From Sulfurimonas sp. (GTDB taxonomy: Bacteria; Campylobacterota; Campylobacteria; Campylobacterales; Sulfurimonadaceae), in contig JALUWV010000088.1 in NCBI GenBank assembly GCA_027019335.1, positions 1 to 37,247 on the forward strand: a DNA stretch of 37,247 bases, in the 5' to 3' direction. The notes beneath the pieces are model-generated. The model saw nothing but the letters and a program-made list of their open reading frames with translations. It did not search any database and was not told where the DNA came from. Position 1 is the first letter of the stretch. The number at the start of each line of letters is the position of its first letter. Below are positions 1-9,278 of this stretch, in pieces. A program made the position numbers and the translations under genes.

Positions 1-1554
1 TTAGTAGCACCTTATGTTGGGATTATCCAGTTTTCCAATGGAAAATGGTGGTTTGCAAGACGAATGTTTTTGACTGTGAGTGTGATTATGGTTTTACTGA
101 TGAGTATGAAAAACATCATGCCGACTATTGGGAAAGATGCAATGCCACCGATGGATACAGGGATTATCAAAGCACAAATTGCTTTTAGCTCAAATGAGAG
201 TGTGGAGAGTGCTGAACGAAAAATCGAACCTGTTTTAACATGGCTTGAGCAACAAAAATGGGTAAAAATGAGTTCGGTTGCGTTTGGTAGTGAAGCAGGA
301 GTACTCAGTCTTGGAAGTGGAAACTTACCATCAGAAGCGACGATTACCATCAATGCTGTGAATAGATTTGAAAGAAAGCAGACTATTTGGCAACTTGAAA
401 ATCTTATTCGTGATAAACTCTCTCACTTAGAAGGCATTAAGCGCAATGATGTTTTTGATTTTGGAGCAACTGCACTCTCAAGCATCAAAGCTACAGTCGA
501 TACAAGATTGAGTTCTCCCTATGTTGATGGTTTAGCAGATAAATCACATCAAGTGCAAGCAGCTATGGAAAAGGTACATGGACTTACCTCTGTTTCAACA
601 AGTTGGGATAAAGATTTTACAGAAATTATTCTCGATATAGATGAAAACAAAGCATTGAGCTTTGGTGTGACACCGTATCAAATAGCGATGCAAATACCAC
701 TCAAAGGGCAGATTGTAGGGTTAAATGCAAACTTAGAGTCTATGAATACACAGTTTGTGAGACTCTATCTCAAAGGAAAATTTTCACAAAACATAGAGAC
801 ATTACGACTCTTGCCGATTGCAACACCTTCAGGAGAGATTCCACTCTCTAGTATTGCAAAGCTTGAAAAACATCTTACTTTTGCGAAAATTGAGCGAGAT
901 AAGTTGTTGTACTCTTTAGATGTCAATGGCTACCGTGCAAAACGACCTGTAACACATCTTACAGATGATACTTTAGTGGCACTAAAAAATGCAAATATTA
1001 GTGATGTTGAAATGGAGCAAACAGGAGATATTGCACAGATTCATGATAGTTTTATCCGTATGGGAAAAGCGATTGGTTTAGGGGTTATTATCTTGATTAT
1101 GGCACTTATCGCGATTTATAAGTCGGTACGAATGGCATTTATTATGATAATCGTTCTTCCTCTTTCACTCATTGGTGCTGCTTGGGGAATGCTTCTTTTT
1201 GGCAAGCCGAGTTGTATGCCGAGTCTTTTAGGGATACTCCTCCTTTTTGGGATTATCATTAAAAATGCCGTTTTATTGATAGACTTTTATCAAGGGTATA
1301 AAGAGCAGGGTGAATCTGCTTACGAGAGTGCGCAAGAAGCAGTAAGAGTGAGATTTCGTCCTGTAATGATGACAGCTTTTGGTACAATTGCAGGGATGAT
1401 TCCTATTGCACTTGAACAAGCAGTAGGTCTGGAGCGTTTGAGTCCTTTAGCAGATGTTGCCATCGGTGGACTTTTAGTCGGAACACTCCTCACTCTTGTG
1501 TACGTACCAATGTATGCATATATCTTCGATAAAAAAGAGGCAAAAGCAGTATGA
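1..1554 (+). CDS. RND efflux transporter permease, C-terminal half (5' end outside window)
   Basis: The reading frame is open from the first base, so the gene starts upstream of the window; the first ATG inside (position 64) is internal. About 517 residues are visible. They look like the second half of an RND pump: one membrane segment (about residues 20-40 of the visible part), a large periplasmic porter/docking region, then a cluster of hydrophobic helices containing the conserved FGIIIKNAVLLIDF and FRPVMMTAFGTIAGMIP stretches near the C-terminus. RND pumps use the proton gradient to export compounds through a periplasmic adaptor and outer-membrane channel. Substrate class (metal or hydrophobic compound) cannot be told from this half. 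The stop overlaps the next start (ATGA), so the downstream membrane protein is translationally coupled. Confidence 0.9.
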   Translation, partial: LVAPYVGIIQFSNGKWWFARRMFLTVSVIMVLLMSMKNIMPTIGKDAMPPMDTGIIKAQIAFSSNESVESAERKIEPVLTWLEQQKWVKMSSVAFGSEAGVLSLGSGNLPSEATITINAVNRFERKQTIWQLENLIRDKLSHLEGIKRNDVFDFGATALSSIKATVDTRLSSPYVDGLADKSHQVQAAMEKVHGLTSVSTSWDKDFTEIILDIDENKALSFGVTPYQIAMQIPLKGQIVGLNANLESMNTQFVRLYLKGKFSQNIETLRLLPIATPSGEIPLSSIAKLEKHLTFAKIERDKLLYSLDVNGYRAKRPVTHLTDDTLVALKNANISDVEMEQTGDIAQIHDSFIRMGKAIGLGVIILIMALIAIYKSVRMAFIMIIVLPLSLIGAAWGMLLFGKPSCMPSLLGILLLFGIIIKNAVLLIDFYQGYKEQGESAYESAQEAVRVRFRPVMMTAFGTIAGMIPIALEQAVGLERLSPLADVAIGGLLVGTLLTLVYVPMYAYIFDKKEAKAV

Positions 1555-2285
1555 GTAAATTTTTTCAATATGGTGAAAAAGTAGAGGGCTATGATGTTTT
1601 AGTCCTCAATGAAAGAGAGGCAAGAGCAGGGGCAGGGATACTTTTTGCTATAGGAATGTTAAGTTTAACAAATGCGGTAATGTTAGGACATGGTGTGGTA
1701 ACACGCTATTTTATAGCCTTTTTTACATTGGATTTTCTCATTCGAGTTATCAATCCTGCCTATTCACCCTCTTTGTTGATGGGACGTTTCTTTGTCCGAA
1801 ATCAAAAACCAGAGTATGTAGGTGCCGCGCAAAAGCGCTTTGCTTGGGCAATAGGGCTTGTTTTAGCACTCCCTATGTTTTATCTTTTAGTTATCCATTG
1901 GCAACCAAATCCTATAAAAGTATTTATCTGTATTATTTGTCTTTTACTACTTATCATGGAGTCTGCATTCTCTTTTTGTTTTGGGTGTATGCTGTTTAAT
2001 TTTTTCAAGAAAGAAAAAGCTACAAACTGCCCAGGAGGTGCTTGTGAGATACAAGTCAAGGAGCGAGTACAAAAGTTTGATACTGCTCAAAAAATCATTG
2101 TAAGTTTAGCTTTTATAGGTATCCTTTATGGAGGATACTCTTATCTGTATAAGCTTGATAACAAAACACATATAGGGGTCTTAGTAGGGCAAACCTTTAT
2201 GTCAGCAGCAGATAAAAAAGCCTTGGCAGAACAAGAGTATCAAAAAGAGCTTGCAGCATTTGATGATGAAGATGATGACTTTTAA
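1551..2285 (+). CDS. DUF4395-type integral membrane protein
   Basis: This 244-residue protein has about five hydrophobic helices. Its core resembles DUF4395: the NPAYSP segment, the PEYVGAAQKRFAW segment and ESAFSFCFGC are the kind of conserved blocks seen in that family. The function of DUF4395 is not established. A cytoplasmic or periplasmic loop carries CPGGAC after the CFGC motif, giving four cysteines in two pairs that could bind metal or cycle redox state; that is inference. The tail is very acidic (DDEDDDF). It overlaps the RND gene by 4 nt and the next gene begins 3 nt after its stop, so it is part of the same operon. Confidence 0.75.
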   Translation: MSKFFQYGEKVEGYDVLVLNEREARAGAGILFAIGMLSLTNAVMLGHGVVTRYFIAFFTLDFLIRVINPAYSPSLLMGRFFVRNQKPEYVGAAQKRFAWAIGLVLALPMFYLLVIHWQPNPIKVFICIICLLLLIMESAFSFCFGCMLFNFFKKEKATNCPGGACEIQVKERVQKFDTAQKIIVSLAFIGILYGGYSYLYKLDNKTHIGVLVGQTFMSAADKKALAEQEYQKELAAFDDEDDDF

Positions 2286-2288
2286 ACA

Positions 2289-3566
2289 ATGAGAGAAAAC
2301 AAAAAGATAGGGTTTATCGAAGCTTTTAGTATTGGTGTCGGTGGTATGGTTGGTGGAGGTATCTTCGCTGTTTTGGGTTTGACGATTGAACTCTCTCATG
2401 GTGCTGCACCGCTTGCCTTTTTACTTGCAGGCATCATTGCATTAGTAACAGCATACTCTTACGTTAAACTCTCTTTGCGTTATCCGAGTGAGGGCGGGAC
2501 GATAGAGTTTATCGTCCGTGCCTTTGGCAATGGCTATTTTGCATCTTTTGTTAATTCTCTTATGCTTATCAGTTATGTCATTATGTTGGCACTCTATGCT
2601 TATGCGTTTGGAAGTTATGGTTCTGCACTTTTAGTTGGAACTGATACTGAATGGATACATAAAAGTTTATCTGCTGGTATCATTGTTCTTTTTGTATTTA
2701 TCAATCTTTTAGGTGCCTTTATGACAGGAAAGGCTGAAGATATTATGGTTTTTGTCAAACTTGCTATTTTAGTTGTTTTTTCTACTGTTGGATTTTTTAG
2801 TATAGAATGGACACACTTAGAGCCACATGCATGGATGCCTTTGCCTTCTGTTTTTACGGGTGGACTGATGATATTTTTAGCTTATGAAGGTTTTGAACTT
2901 ATCGCAAATACTGCAAAAGATATCAAAAATCCACAAAAAAACCTCCCTTTAGCATACTATAGTTCGGTCATTTTCGTGATTGTTCTTTATGTTGTAATTG
3001 CTATGGTTGCTGTAGGTAATGTCACATTAGAACAGGCTGAAAGCTCACAAGATTATATTTTAGCAATCGCAGCAGAACCATTTTTTGGGCATGGTGGATT
3101 TCTGCTCATAGGCATAGCTGCCTTACTCTCAACCGCTTCTGCCATAAATGCAACGATATACGGAGCAGGAAGAACAGCATATCTTATCGCAAAATTTGGA
3201 GAAATTCCAAAAAGTTTTGAGAAAAAAGTGAAGCATGGTTTTGAAGGAATGATTATTATAGGACTTTTAGGGATTATTTTTGCTATCTCTTTTAATCTTA
3301 CGAATATTTCTGTTGCAGGGAGTTTAGGATTTTTACTTATTTTTATGCTTGTGAATTTCGCAAATTTTAAAATGTATCAAGAAACAAAAGCATCAAGGCT
3401 TATCGCAGGTTTTGGTGTCTTGCTCTCTTTAGGTGCGGAGATTGTCTTAATAGGTTATAATGCCATACATTCTCCAACTTCTTTACTGACAAGTACGATT
3501 GTAATAGGTGTTGTCGCTCTGTTTTCAGTAGCATACCATAAAATTAGAGTAAACCAAAAGGTGTAA
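2289..3566 (+). CDS. APC-superfamily amino acid permease
   Basis: This 425-residue polytopic protein has roughly 12 predicted membrane helices. The first helix carries the glycine-rich GVGGMVGGGIFAVLG motif typical of APC transporters, where the unwound helix binds the amino-acid backbone. Helix 6 region reads FLAYEGFELIANTAKDIKNP, another APC hallmark (YEGFE followed by DIKNPQ). It probably imports or exchanges amino acids or related compounds across the inner membrane; the substrate is not predictable. It begins 3 nt after the DUF4395 gene and ends 1 nt before the next gene, so it is cotranscribed. Confidence 0.88.
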   Translation: MRENKKIGFIEAFSIGVGGMVGGGIFAVLGLTIELSHGAAPLAFLLAGIIALVTAYSYVKLSLRYPSEGGTIEFIVRAFGNGYFASFVNSLMLISYVIMLALYAYAFGSYGSALLVGTDTEWIHKSLSAGIIVLFVFINLLGAFMTGKAEDIMVFVKLAILVVFSTVGFFSIEWTHLEPHAWMPLPSVFTGGLMIFLAYEGFELIANTAKDIKNPQKNLPLAYYSSVIFVIVLYVVIAMVAVGNVTLEQAESSQDYILAIAAEPFFGHGGFLLIGIAALLSTASAINATIYGAGRTAYLIAKFGEIPKSFEKKVKHGFEGMIIIGLLGIIFAISFNLTNISVAGSLGFLLIFMLVNFANFKMYQETKASRLIAGFGVLLSLGAEIVLIGYNAIHSPTSLLTSTIVIGVVALFSVAYHKIRVNQKV

Positions 3567-3567
3567 A

Positions 3568-4167
3568 ATGACTTTGAAATATGTAGGACCCAAACCAATT
3601 ATATCACATACTGGGATAGAGTTTGATACAAATAAAGAAGATAAATATGTTTACCTTCCTATAGTTGCACGCCTTTTAAAAGCACTTGACCACGAATATA
3701 TAGAAAATAAAAAATATCTTTGTGAGGAAGATGTCGATATATCTTTTGAAAATATGATGCTTGTTTTAGAAAAGTACTGCCCTGATTTAGATACTTTACT
3801 TGATAAAACAAATCATAATGTTGAAGAGGAAATAGAACATAATTTACGCAGAGCAAACGAAAATAAGCAACTCAATAGTATTGAAAAAGAAGTACTTGTC
3901 AATAATATTGAAATCATGCACAACTATATGCTCCAGCGTTCTGTCAATAAAAGTGTCTATTACTGTGCCATGATGGCGTTAGCAGATATTGTCAAAAAAG
4001 ACCATATTGAGCATATTACTACCCCGTTTTTTCAGAAGTATATGCATGTTTTACACTCCCTTCAAGGAACACTTTTAGCTGAAAAATTTCCAATAGATAC
4101 TGCTTTGGATGTTTTTGAAAAAGATAAAAAACTCTTTATTACACTGAAAGTTATTAGTATACTTTAA
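3568..4167 (+). CDS. Conserved-looking hypothetical protein, 199 aa
   Basis: I do not recognise a family. The protein is soluble, with no signal peptide or membrane segment, rich in charged residues and predicted helical, with HNVEEEIEHNLRRANENKQL in the centre and a weakly hydrophobic C-terminus. The start follows the permease stop by 1 nt, with AAAAGGTG as the probable ribosome binding site inside the permease end. This points to a real gene in the same transcript. No catalytic motif is visible. It could be a regulator or accessory factor of the upstream transport genes, but nothing in the sequence proves that. Confidence 0.6.
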   Translation: MTLKYVGPKPIISHTGIEFDTNKEDKYVYLPIVARLLKALDHEYIENKKYLCEEDVDISFENMMLVLEKYCPDLDTLLDKTNHNVEEEIEHNLRRANENKQLNSIEKEVLVNNIEIMHNYMLQRSVNKSVYYCAMMALADIVKKDHIEHITTPFFQKYMHVLHSLQGTLLAEKFPIDTALDVFEKDKKLFITLKVISIL

Positions 4168-4228
4168 GTAAAGAAAGGTATATTTTCATCAAGCGAAGTG
4201 ACAAGCTTTGTTTTAATGGAGGTAAAAA

Positions 4229-5470
4229 ATGAACTTGAAGATACTGTTCCTCATCGCTCCTCTTCTTGTATATGGAGATAATTTAAAAGAGCTGATTGAT
4301 TTTGCTACACTCCATAATAATGGCGTGCATGCAAAAGAGTATATTAAAGCATCAAAAACAAAAGAAGTGGCATCTGCACAGAGTGCTTACTTCCCAACTA
4401 TTGATGTAGGTGGCTTTTACAAAAGAGATGATGCTGTATCGCCATTTCAAGCAGGAAATGTTTATAGTGGCTATGCAAAAGTTGGATTTGATATATATGA
4501 TGGGGGTAAAAAATCATCTTTAGTCTCTCAATCAAAACTATCTTTTTTAGCATCAGACTATGATAAAAAAGCTTACAAAAAGAGTTTAGCGCTGCAAATA
4601 ACAAAAGATTTTTTTACTATAAAAAGTTTAGAGTCATTACTTAATGCCAGAGAAGAAGCAAACAAATCTCTTCAAGCACAACTTACAAGGGTTCGTCGTT
4701 TTTATGCAGTCAAAATGGCAACAAAAGATGATGTAGAAAGGATTCAAGCAGATTTTGAGACCAATATGTATAAGATGGCGTCTATAAAATTTCAGATACT
4801 CTCTTTAAAATCACAACTTGAACTCAAAGTTGGTAAAAAGATAGAAACTCTTGAAAAATCCTCCTTTAGAAAGAATGATTTTTCTAGCCATAAACTACTC
4901 GATAGTACAAATGCACTCATCGCACAAAAAAGTGCAATCCAAAAGGGAGCAAATGCTCTTGATAGCGCCTATTATCCTCATCTTAGAGTCGAAGATACTT
5001 ACAATATGTATCAGTATGAGAGGTTGGACCCAAATTTAGTAGCACTGCATGCGCTACCCTTAAGCAATCAAAATACACTGCTTTTTACTCTTAATTTGAG
5101 ACTCTTTGATGCACACAACATAAGAAAAACAAAAGAGGCTGTTTTATTAAAAGCACAAGCACTCAATGAACAAATAGAGTATCATACAAAAGAGCAAAAA
5201 GTACAGTATACACTAGCCAAGGCTAGGATAAAAACAGCCAAAACAAGAATAAAAAGTGCAAGAAGTGCAGTAAATGCAGCACAGAGTGCATTTGAGAGCA
5301 TTGAGAAAAAATATCAGGCAGGTATCGTTGATTATATAGTATATCTCCAGAGTCTCACACAAAAAACAGATACCAAAGCACAATACGAAAGTAGTCTCGA
5401 TGACTTAGAAATTGCTTATGCAATACTTTATTATTATCAAGCAAAAGTGATTACAGAGGAGTTAGAATGA
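4229..5470 (+). CDS. TolC-family outer-membrane efflux protein
   Basis: This 413-residue protein has a short signal peptide (hydrophobic residues 4-15), then two long alanine/lysine/glutamine-rich helical stretches, the usual periplasmic coiled-coil tunnel of the outer membrane factor family. The YFPTIDVGGFYKRDD segment near residues 50-65 matches the beta-strand/helix transition common in these proteins, repeated as YPHLRVEDTYNMY in the second half. A good ribosome binding site (GGAGG) sits 6 nt before the ATG. It is the first gene of a three-gene efflux operon and overlaps the adaptor gene by 4 nt. It should form the outer-membrane exit duct for the RND pump two genes downstream. Confidence 0.85.
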   Translation: MNLKILFLIAPLLVYGDNLKELIDFATLHNNGVHAKEYIKASKTKEVASAQSAYFPTIDVGGFYKRDDAVSPFQAGNVYSGYAKVGFDIYDGGKKSSLVSQSKLSFLASDYDKKAYKKSLALQITKDFFTIKSLESLLNAREEANKSLQAQLTRVRRFYAVKMATKDDVERIQADFETNMYKMASIKFQILSLKSQLELKVGKKIETLEKSSFRKNDFSSHKLLDSTNALIAQKSAIQKGANALDSAYYPHLRVEDTYNMYQYERLDPNLVALHALPLSNQNTLLFTLNLRLFDAHNIRKTKEAVLLKAQALNEQIEYHTKEQKVQYTLAKARIKTAKTRIKSARSAVNAAQSAFESIEKKYQAGIVDYIVYLQSLTQKTDTKAQYESSLDDLEIAYAILYYYQAKVITEELE

Positions 5471-6174
5471 AAAAGATACTATTAGGCATTATTTTATTAC
5501 TAAACATAGTGGAGGCACAGGAGATATATGCAACCTTCAATGTAAAAGCACTGCATGATGCAAAGCTTGCTTTTATCTCAAGTGGTATAGTCAACAAGGT
5601 CAATGTAGATGTAGGAAGCTATGTAAAAAAAGGCGAGATACTCGCACAACTTGAAAGTAGCGATATTAAAGCTATGCTTGAGATTGCACAAACAAAACTC
5701 AAGTATGCCAAAAAAGATTATGAACGACAATTCAAGGTGAAAGACCTCATCGATGAAGCAAGATTTGACACTGTATCACGTAGATATGAAAATGCTAAAA
5801 ATCAACTTGCTTACCAAATGGCACTCTATAGAAAAACTTTTTTGCTGGCACCTTTTGATGGTGTGATTTATGAAAAAGATATTGAAAAGGGAGATGGTAT
5901 AAGTGGCTTGATGCTTAAAACAGTCTTTAAAATTCAAAGTAAAAGTAGAAGAAAACTCATTGTGTCTTTTGACCAAAAAAGTCATAAACTCATTAAACTT
6001 GGCGATATATTTACTTATAAAGTTGATGGCGATACAAAAACTTACAAAGCTCCCATCACAAAAATATATCCTCGTATAAATACGAAAAATCGAAAAATGG
6101 AAGTAGAGACGCAAGCAAACAATCTTATGAGTGGTCTTTTTGGCGATGGATATATCAAAGTATCGGGTAAATAG
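5467..6174 (+). CDS. RND efflux periplasmic adaptor (membrane fusion protein)
   Basis: This 235-residue protein has an N-terminal signal (MKKILLGIILLLNIVEAQ). A lipoyl-like half motif follows (SSGIVNKVNVDVGSYVKKGE), then a short helical hairpin (about 75-120), the second lipoyl half (LLAPFDGVIYEKDIEKGD) and a beta-barrel region. This order is the standard HlyD/AcrA-type adaptor. It is short for the family: the hairpin is compact and there is little membrane-proximal domain after about residue 215. It overlaps the TolC-like gene (ATGA) and its stop directly abuts the RND start, so the three products are made together and should assemble into one pump. Confidence 0.87.
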   Translation: MKKILLGIILLLNIVEAQEIYATFNVKALHDAKLAFISSGIVNKVNVDVGSYVKKGEILAQLESSDIKAMLEIAQTKLKYAKKDYERQFKVKDLIDEARFDTVSRRYENAKNQLAYQMALYRKTFLLAPFDGVIYEKDIEKGDGISGLMLKTVFKIQSKSRRKLIVSFDQKSHKLIKLGDIFTYKVDGDTKTYKAPITKIYPRINTKNRKMEVETQANNLMSGLFGDGYIKVSGK

Positions 6175-9100
6175 ATGTATAAAATAGCTATAAAACGACC
6201 CATAGCAACGCTCATGTATGTGATTACTTTGGTAATCTTTGGTTACATGAGTTTTAAGTCTATGCCCTCAGCACTTTTTCCAAAAGTTGATTTTCCTATG
6301 GTTACTATCAAAACTATCTATCCTGGTGTAGATTCAAGTACAATAGAGTCACAAGTAACAGATAAAATAGAAGAGGCTATATCAAGAATTGGTGGGGTTG
6401 ATAGCATGATTTCAACCAGTAGCGAAGGTGCTAGTGTTGTGATGGTAAAGTTCTTTTTAGAGCGAGATATAAACGAAGCGACAAATGATGTACGCGATAA
6501 AGTATCGGCTGTATTACTCCCTCGTGATGCCAAAACACCTCTTGTGAGTAAACTAGATATTGGGGGTGCTTCAGTCATCAATGTTTTTTTAACTGCGAAG
6601 TCTGATACTGTGCAACATCTTATGAAATTTGCAGATGAAAAAGTGAAACCGCAACTCCAAAAGATAAATGGTGTAGGGGCTATAAATATCATAGGATACA
6701 GAGATAGAGAGATAAAGATATATCCAAATATAGACCTTTTAAATAAGTTTGGTATTACTCTCTCTGAATTAAATGCCATCATTACAAGAGAAAATGTAAA
6801 AATTGGAGGAGGAAGACTGATAACGAAAACAAATGAGTTTACTCTGAAAACAAAAGCAGATGCTTTGAGTATTCATGCACTAGAAAATATACAGATAAAA
6901 GATAATCTCAGACTCAAAGATGTAGCAAGAGTTCAAGATACCCTTAGTGATGCTAAAAGTTATGCTTCTTATAATGGGGTTCAAGGGGTTATGCTTGAAG
7001 TGCAAAAAATCTCTGGTACAAACACACTTGACATTATAAAAAGGGTCAAAGCGACTATACCACAACTCAAAAAACTTGCAGGAAATAAGTTTGGAGTAGA
7101 GACGATGCAAGATACTTCACCCTTCATCATTCACTCACTTAAAGATGTAGAATTTGACCTTATTTATGGTGCTGTTTTAGCTGTTATCATCATTTTTTTC
7201 TTTTTAAGAAATTTTACTATTACTCTTGTTTCTGCTTTTTCTATTCCTATTTCCATTATGGGGACTATCGCATTTATGGACTATATGGGATATGATTTAA
7301 ACAAAATGACACTTGTTGGATTGACTCTCTCTATAGGGATAATCATCGATGATGCCATAGTAGTTTTAGAAAATATCTACAAAAAACAAGAAGCAGGCAT
7401 GAGTAGACTTCAAGCAGCTTTCGAGGGTACAAAAGAGATGGCATTTGCTATAGTTGCTATATCGGCCATGCTCTTAGCTGTTTTCATTCCAGTATCACAT
7501 ATGAGTGGTATAGTAGGAAAGTTTTTTGAGAGTTTTGCTATGACAGTTGGCTTTGCCATCATTATTTCATTTACAGTAGCGATGACATTTATGCCGAGTG
7601 TAAGTGCAAGGGTTTTAAACAAGGGTGAGAATTGGTTTTATAACTTGAGTGAACCTCTGTTTAAATTGCTTGAAAAGATGTATGATAGTTCTTTAAAACT
7701 TGTCCTTCGATTTAAAATCAGTACACTTGTTCTTGTGATAGCAATCTTTGTGGGGAGTTTAAACCTTTTTCCAAAGATTGGTATGAACTTTTTACCAAAA
7801 GAAGATAAATCAGAATTTGAAATCAAACTCAAAGCGGATGCAGGTATCTCTTTAGCAGAGATGATTAAAGAGTCTAAAAGAGTAGAAAACTTTATAAAAA
7901 AAGATAAAAGAGTCCTTTTTACAACCTTGAGTGTTGGTTACAATAGTGTGCAAGAGAAGAACAAGGCAAAAATCTATGTCAAACTGATAGCAAAAGATAA
8001 ACGCAAAAAAAATCAAGAAGAGGTCATCCAAGAGTTTAGAAAAGAACTGAAACCGTATCAAAAAGGTATGTATATAACGGTAGCGTCTATTCCCGGTATT
8101 AAAGGTACAGGAGTAAGTGTTCCTTATCAAATAGTTTTAAAATCTGACTCTTTTGAAAAGTTAGCCGTGGCTACAAAAAATTTAACAGCATATCTTAAAA
8201 AGAAAAAAGGTTTTATGGATGTTGATACAAATCTTGATGAGGGAAAACCAGAGATAGATATTAATATTATCAGAGAAAATGCAAATCGCTTAGGTATTTC
8301 AGCGACCCAAATAGCACAAGCTATCGTAACAGCTTTTTCAAGTGACTTAGCAATTTCACATTTTGAAGAAGATGGTAAACAGTACAACATTACACTAAGG
8401 TTTGATGATAAGCATCGAAGAAGCATTGCCGACATTAAAAAAATACAACTCCGTGCCAAAAATGGAGAGTTAGTCTATCTTGATGGTTTAGTAATATTTA
8501 CACATACCAAATCATTAGCTTCTATCTATCATTTTAATAGACAAAGACAAGTAACTATTTTTGCTGACTTGTTTGGTCTTGACCTTGGTGGTGCAGTACG
8601 TTATACAGAAGCTGGTATAAAAAAATTACTTCCTCAAGGTGTTTCGTATCGTTTTACCGGTTTTGCTGATGAAATGGTCAAAACAGGGAAAGCTTTTGGA
8701 GCAGCTATAGGTTTGTCACTTATTTTGATGTTTATTATTTTAGCTATTTTGTATGAATCCCTTATTCAACCTATTATCATTATGATGGCACTTCCTCTGA
8801 GTATCATTGGTGTGATGATAGCCCTCTATTTATCTGGGCTACAGTTTAGCCTTTTTGTTCTTATTGGTTTTATGCTTCTCATGGGTATGGTTGGAAAAAA
8901 TGCAGTTCTGCTTGTTGACTTTGCAAACATAGCGATGGCAAATGGAAAAACTACCGATGAAGCTCTTTTAGAAGCAGGAGAAAAACGCCTGCGTCCTATC
9001 CTTATGACAACTATTGCTATGATTTTTGCTATGTTACCTCTTGCTCTAGGGACAGGTTTAGGAAGTGAAACAAAAGCACCGATGGCAATGTCAATCATAG

Positions 9101-9225
9101 GCGGACTCACAAGTTCTATGTTTTTAACCCTTCTCGTTGTTCCCGTTATATATAAGTTTATCAATCCACTTGATAGATGGCTAAGAAAATTTTATGAGGT
9201 AAAAATAGAAAAATTTGGGTTTTAA
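6175..9225 (+). CDS. RND efflux pump, HAE1/AcrB type
   Basis: This is a full-length 1016-residue RND transporter. The N-terminal helix is followed by the first porter region, a helix cluster from about 325 to 485 containing GIIIDDAIVVLENIYK (the paired Asp of the proton relay in helix 4), a seventh helix around 510, the second porter region and a C-terminal helix cluster with GMVGKNAVLLVDFAN and RLRPILMTTIAMI. The DD in helix 4 fits HAE1-type proton-driven pumps. The start codon immediately follows the adaptor stop, without a spacer. No regulator gene of the TetR or two-component type is adjacent. The substrate is unknown. Confidence 0.93.
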   Translation: MYKIAIKRPIATLMYVITLVIFGYMSFKSMPSALFPKVDFPMVTIKTIYPGVDSSTIESQVTDKIEEAISRIGGVDSMISTSSEGASVVMVKFFLERDINEATNDVRDKVSAVLLPRDAKTPLVSKLDIGGASVINVFLTAKSDTVQHLMKFADEKVKPQLQKINGVGAINIIGYRDREIKIYPNIDLLNKFGITLSELNAIITRENVKIGGGRLITKTNEFTLKTKADALSIHALENIQIKDNLRLKDVARVQDTLSDAKSYASYNGVQGVMLEVQKISGTNTLDIIKRVKATIPQLKKLAGNKFGVETMQDTSPFIIHSLKDVEFDLIYGAVLAVIIIFFFLRNFTITLVSAFSIPISIMGTIAFMDYMGYDLNKMTLVGLTLSIGIIIDDAIVVLENIYKKQEAGMSRLQAAFEGTKEMAFAIVAISAMLLAVFIPVSHMSGIVGKFFESFAMTVGFAIIISFTVAMTFMPSVSARVLNKGENWFYNLSEPLFKLLEKMYDSSLKLVLRFKISTLVLVIAIFVGSLNLFPKIGMNFLPKEDKSEFEIKLKADAGISLAEMIKESKRVENFIKKDKRVLFTTLSVGYNSVQEKNKAKIYVKLIAKDKRKKNQEEVIQEFRKELKPYQKGMYITVASIPGIKGTGVSVPYQIVLKSDSFEKLAVATKNLTAYLKKKKGFMDVDTNLDEGKPEIDINIIRENANRLGISATQIAQAIVTAFSSDLAISHFEEDGKQYNITLRFDDKHRRSIADIKKIQLRAKNGELVYLDGLVIFTHTKSLASIYHFNRQRQVTIFADLFGLDLGGAVRYTEAGIKKLLPQGVSYRFTGFADEMVKTGKAFGAAIGLSLILMFIILAILYESLIQPIIIMMALPLSIIGVMIALYLSGLQFSLFVLIGFMLLMGMVGKNAVLLVDFANIAMANGKTTDEALLEAGEKRLRPILMTTIAMIFAMLPLALGTGLGSETKAPMAMSIIGGLTSSMFLTLLVVPVIYKFINPLDRWLRKFYEVKIEKFGF

Positions 9226-9237
9226 GTGTTATATCGC

Positions 9238-9243
9238 TAAAAT
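9238..9243 (+). promoter_or_regulatory. Candidate -10 box for the phospholipase gene
   Basis: TAAAAT preceded by GC, in the 53-nt gap before the phospholipase start. It follows the GnTATAAT pattern of other promoters in the window, with one mismatch. There is no obvious -35 box. Confidence 0.35.
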
Positions 9244-9278
9244 GTCACTATACAAAAGAAAAAAGGTCTAAAAGAGAT

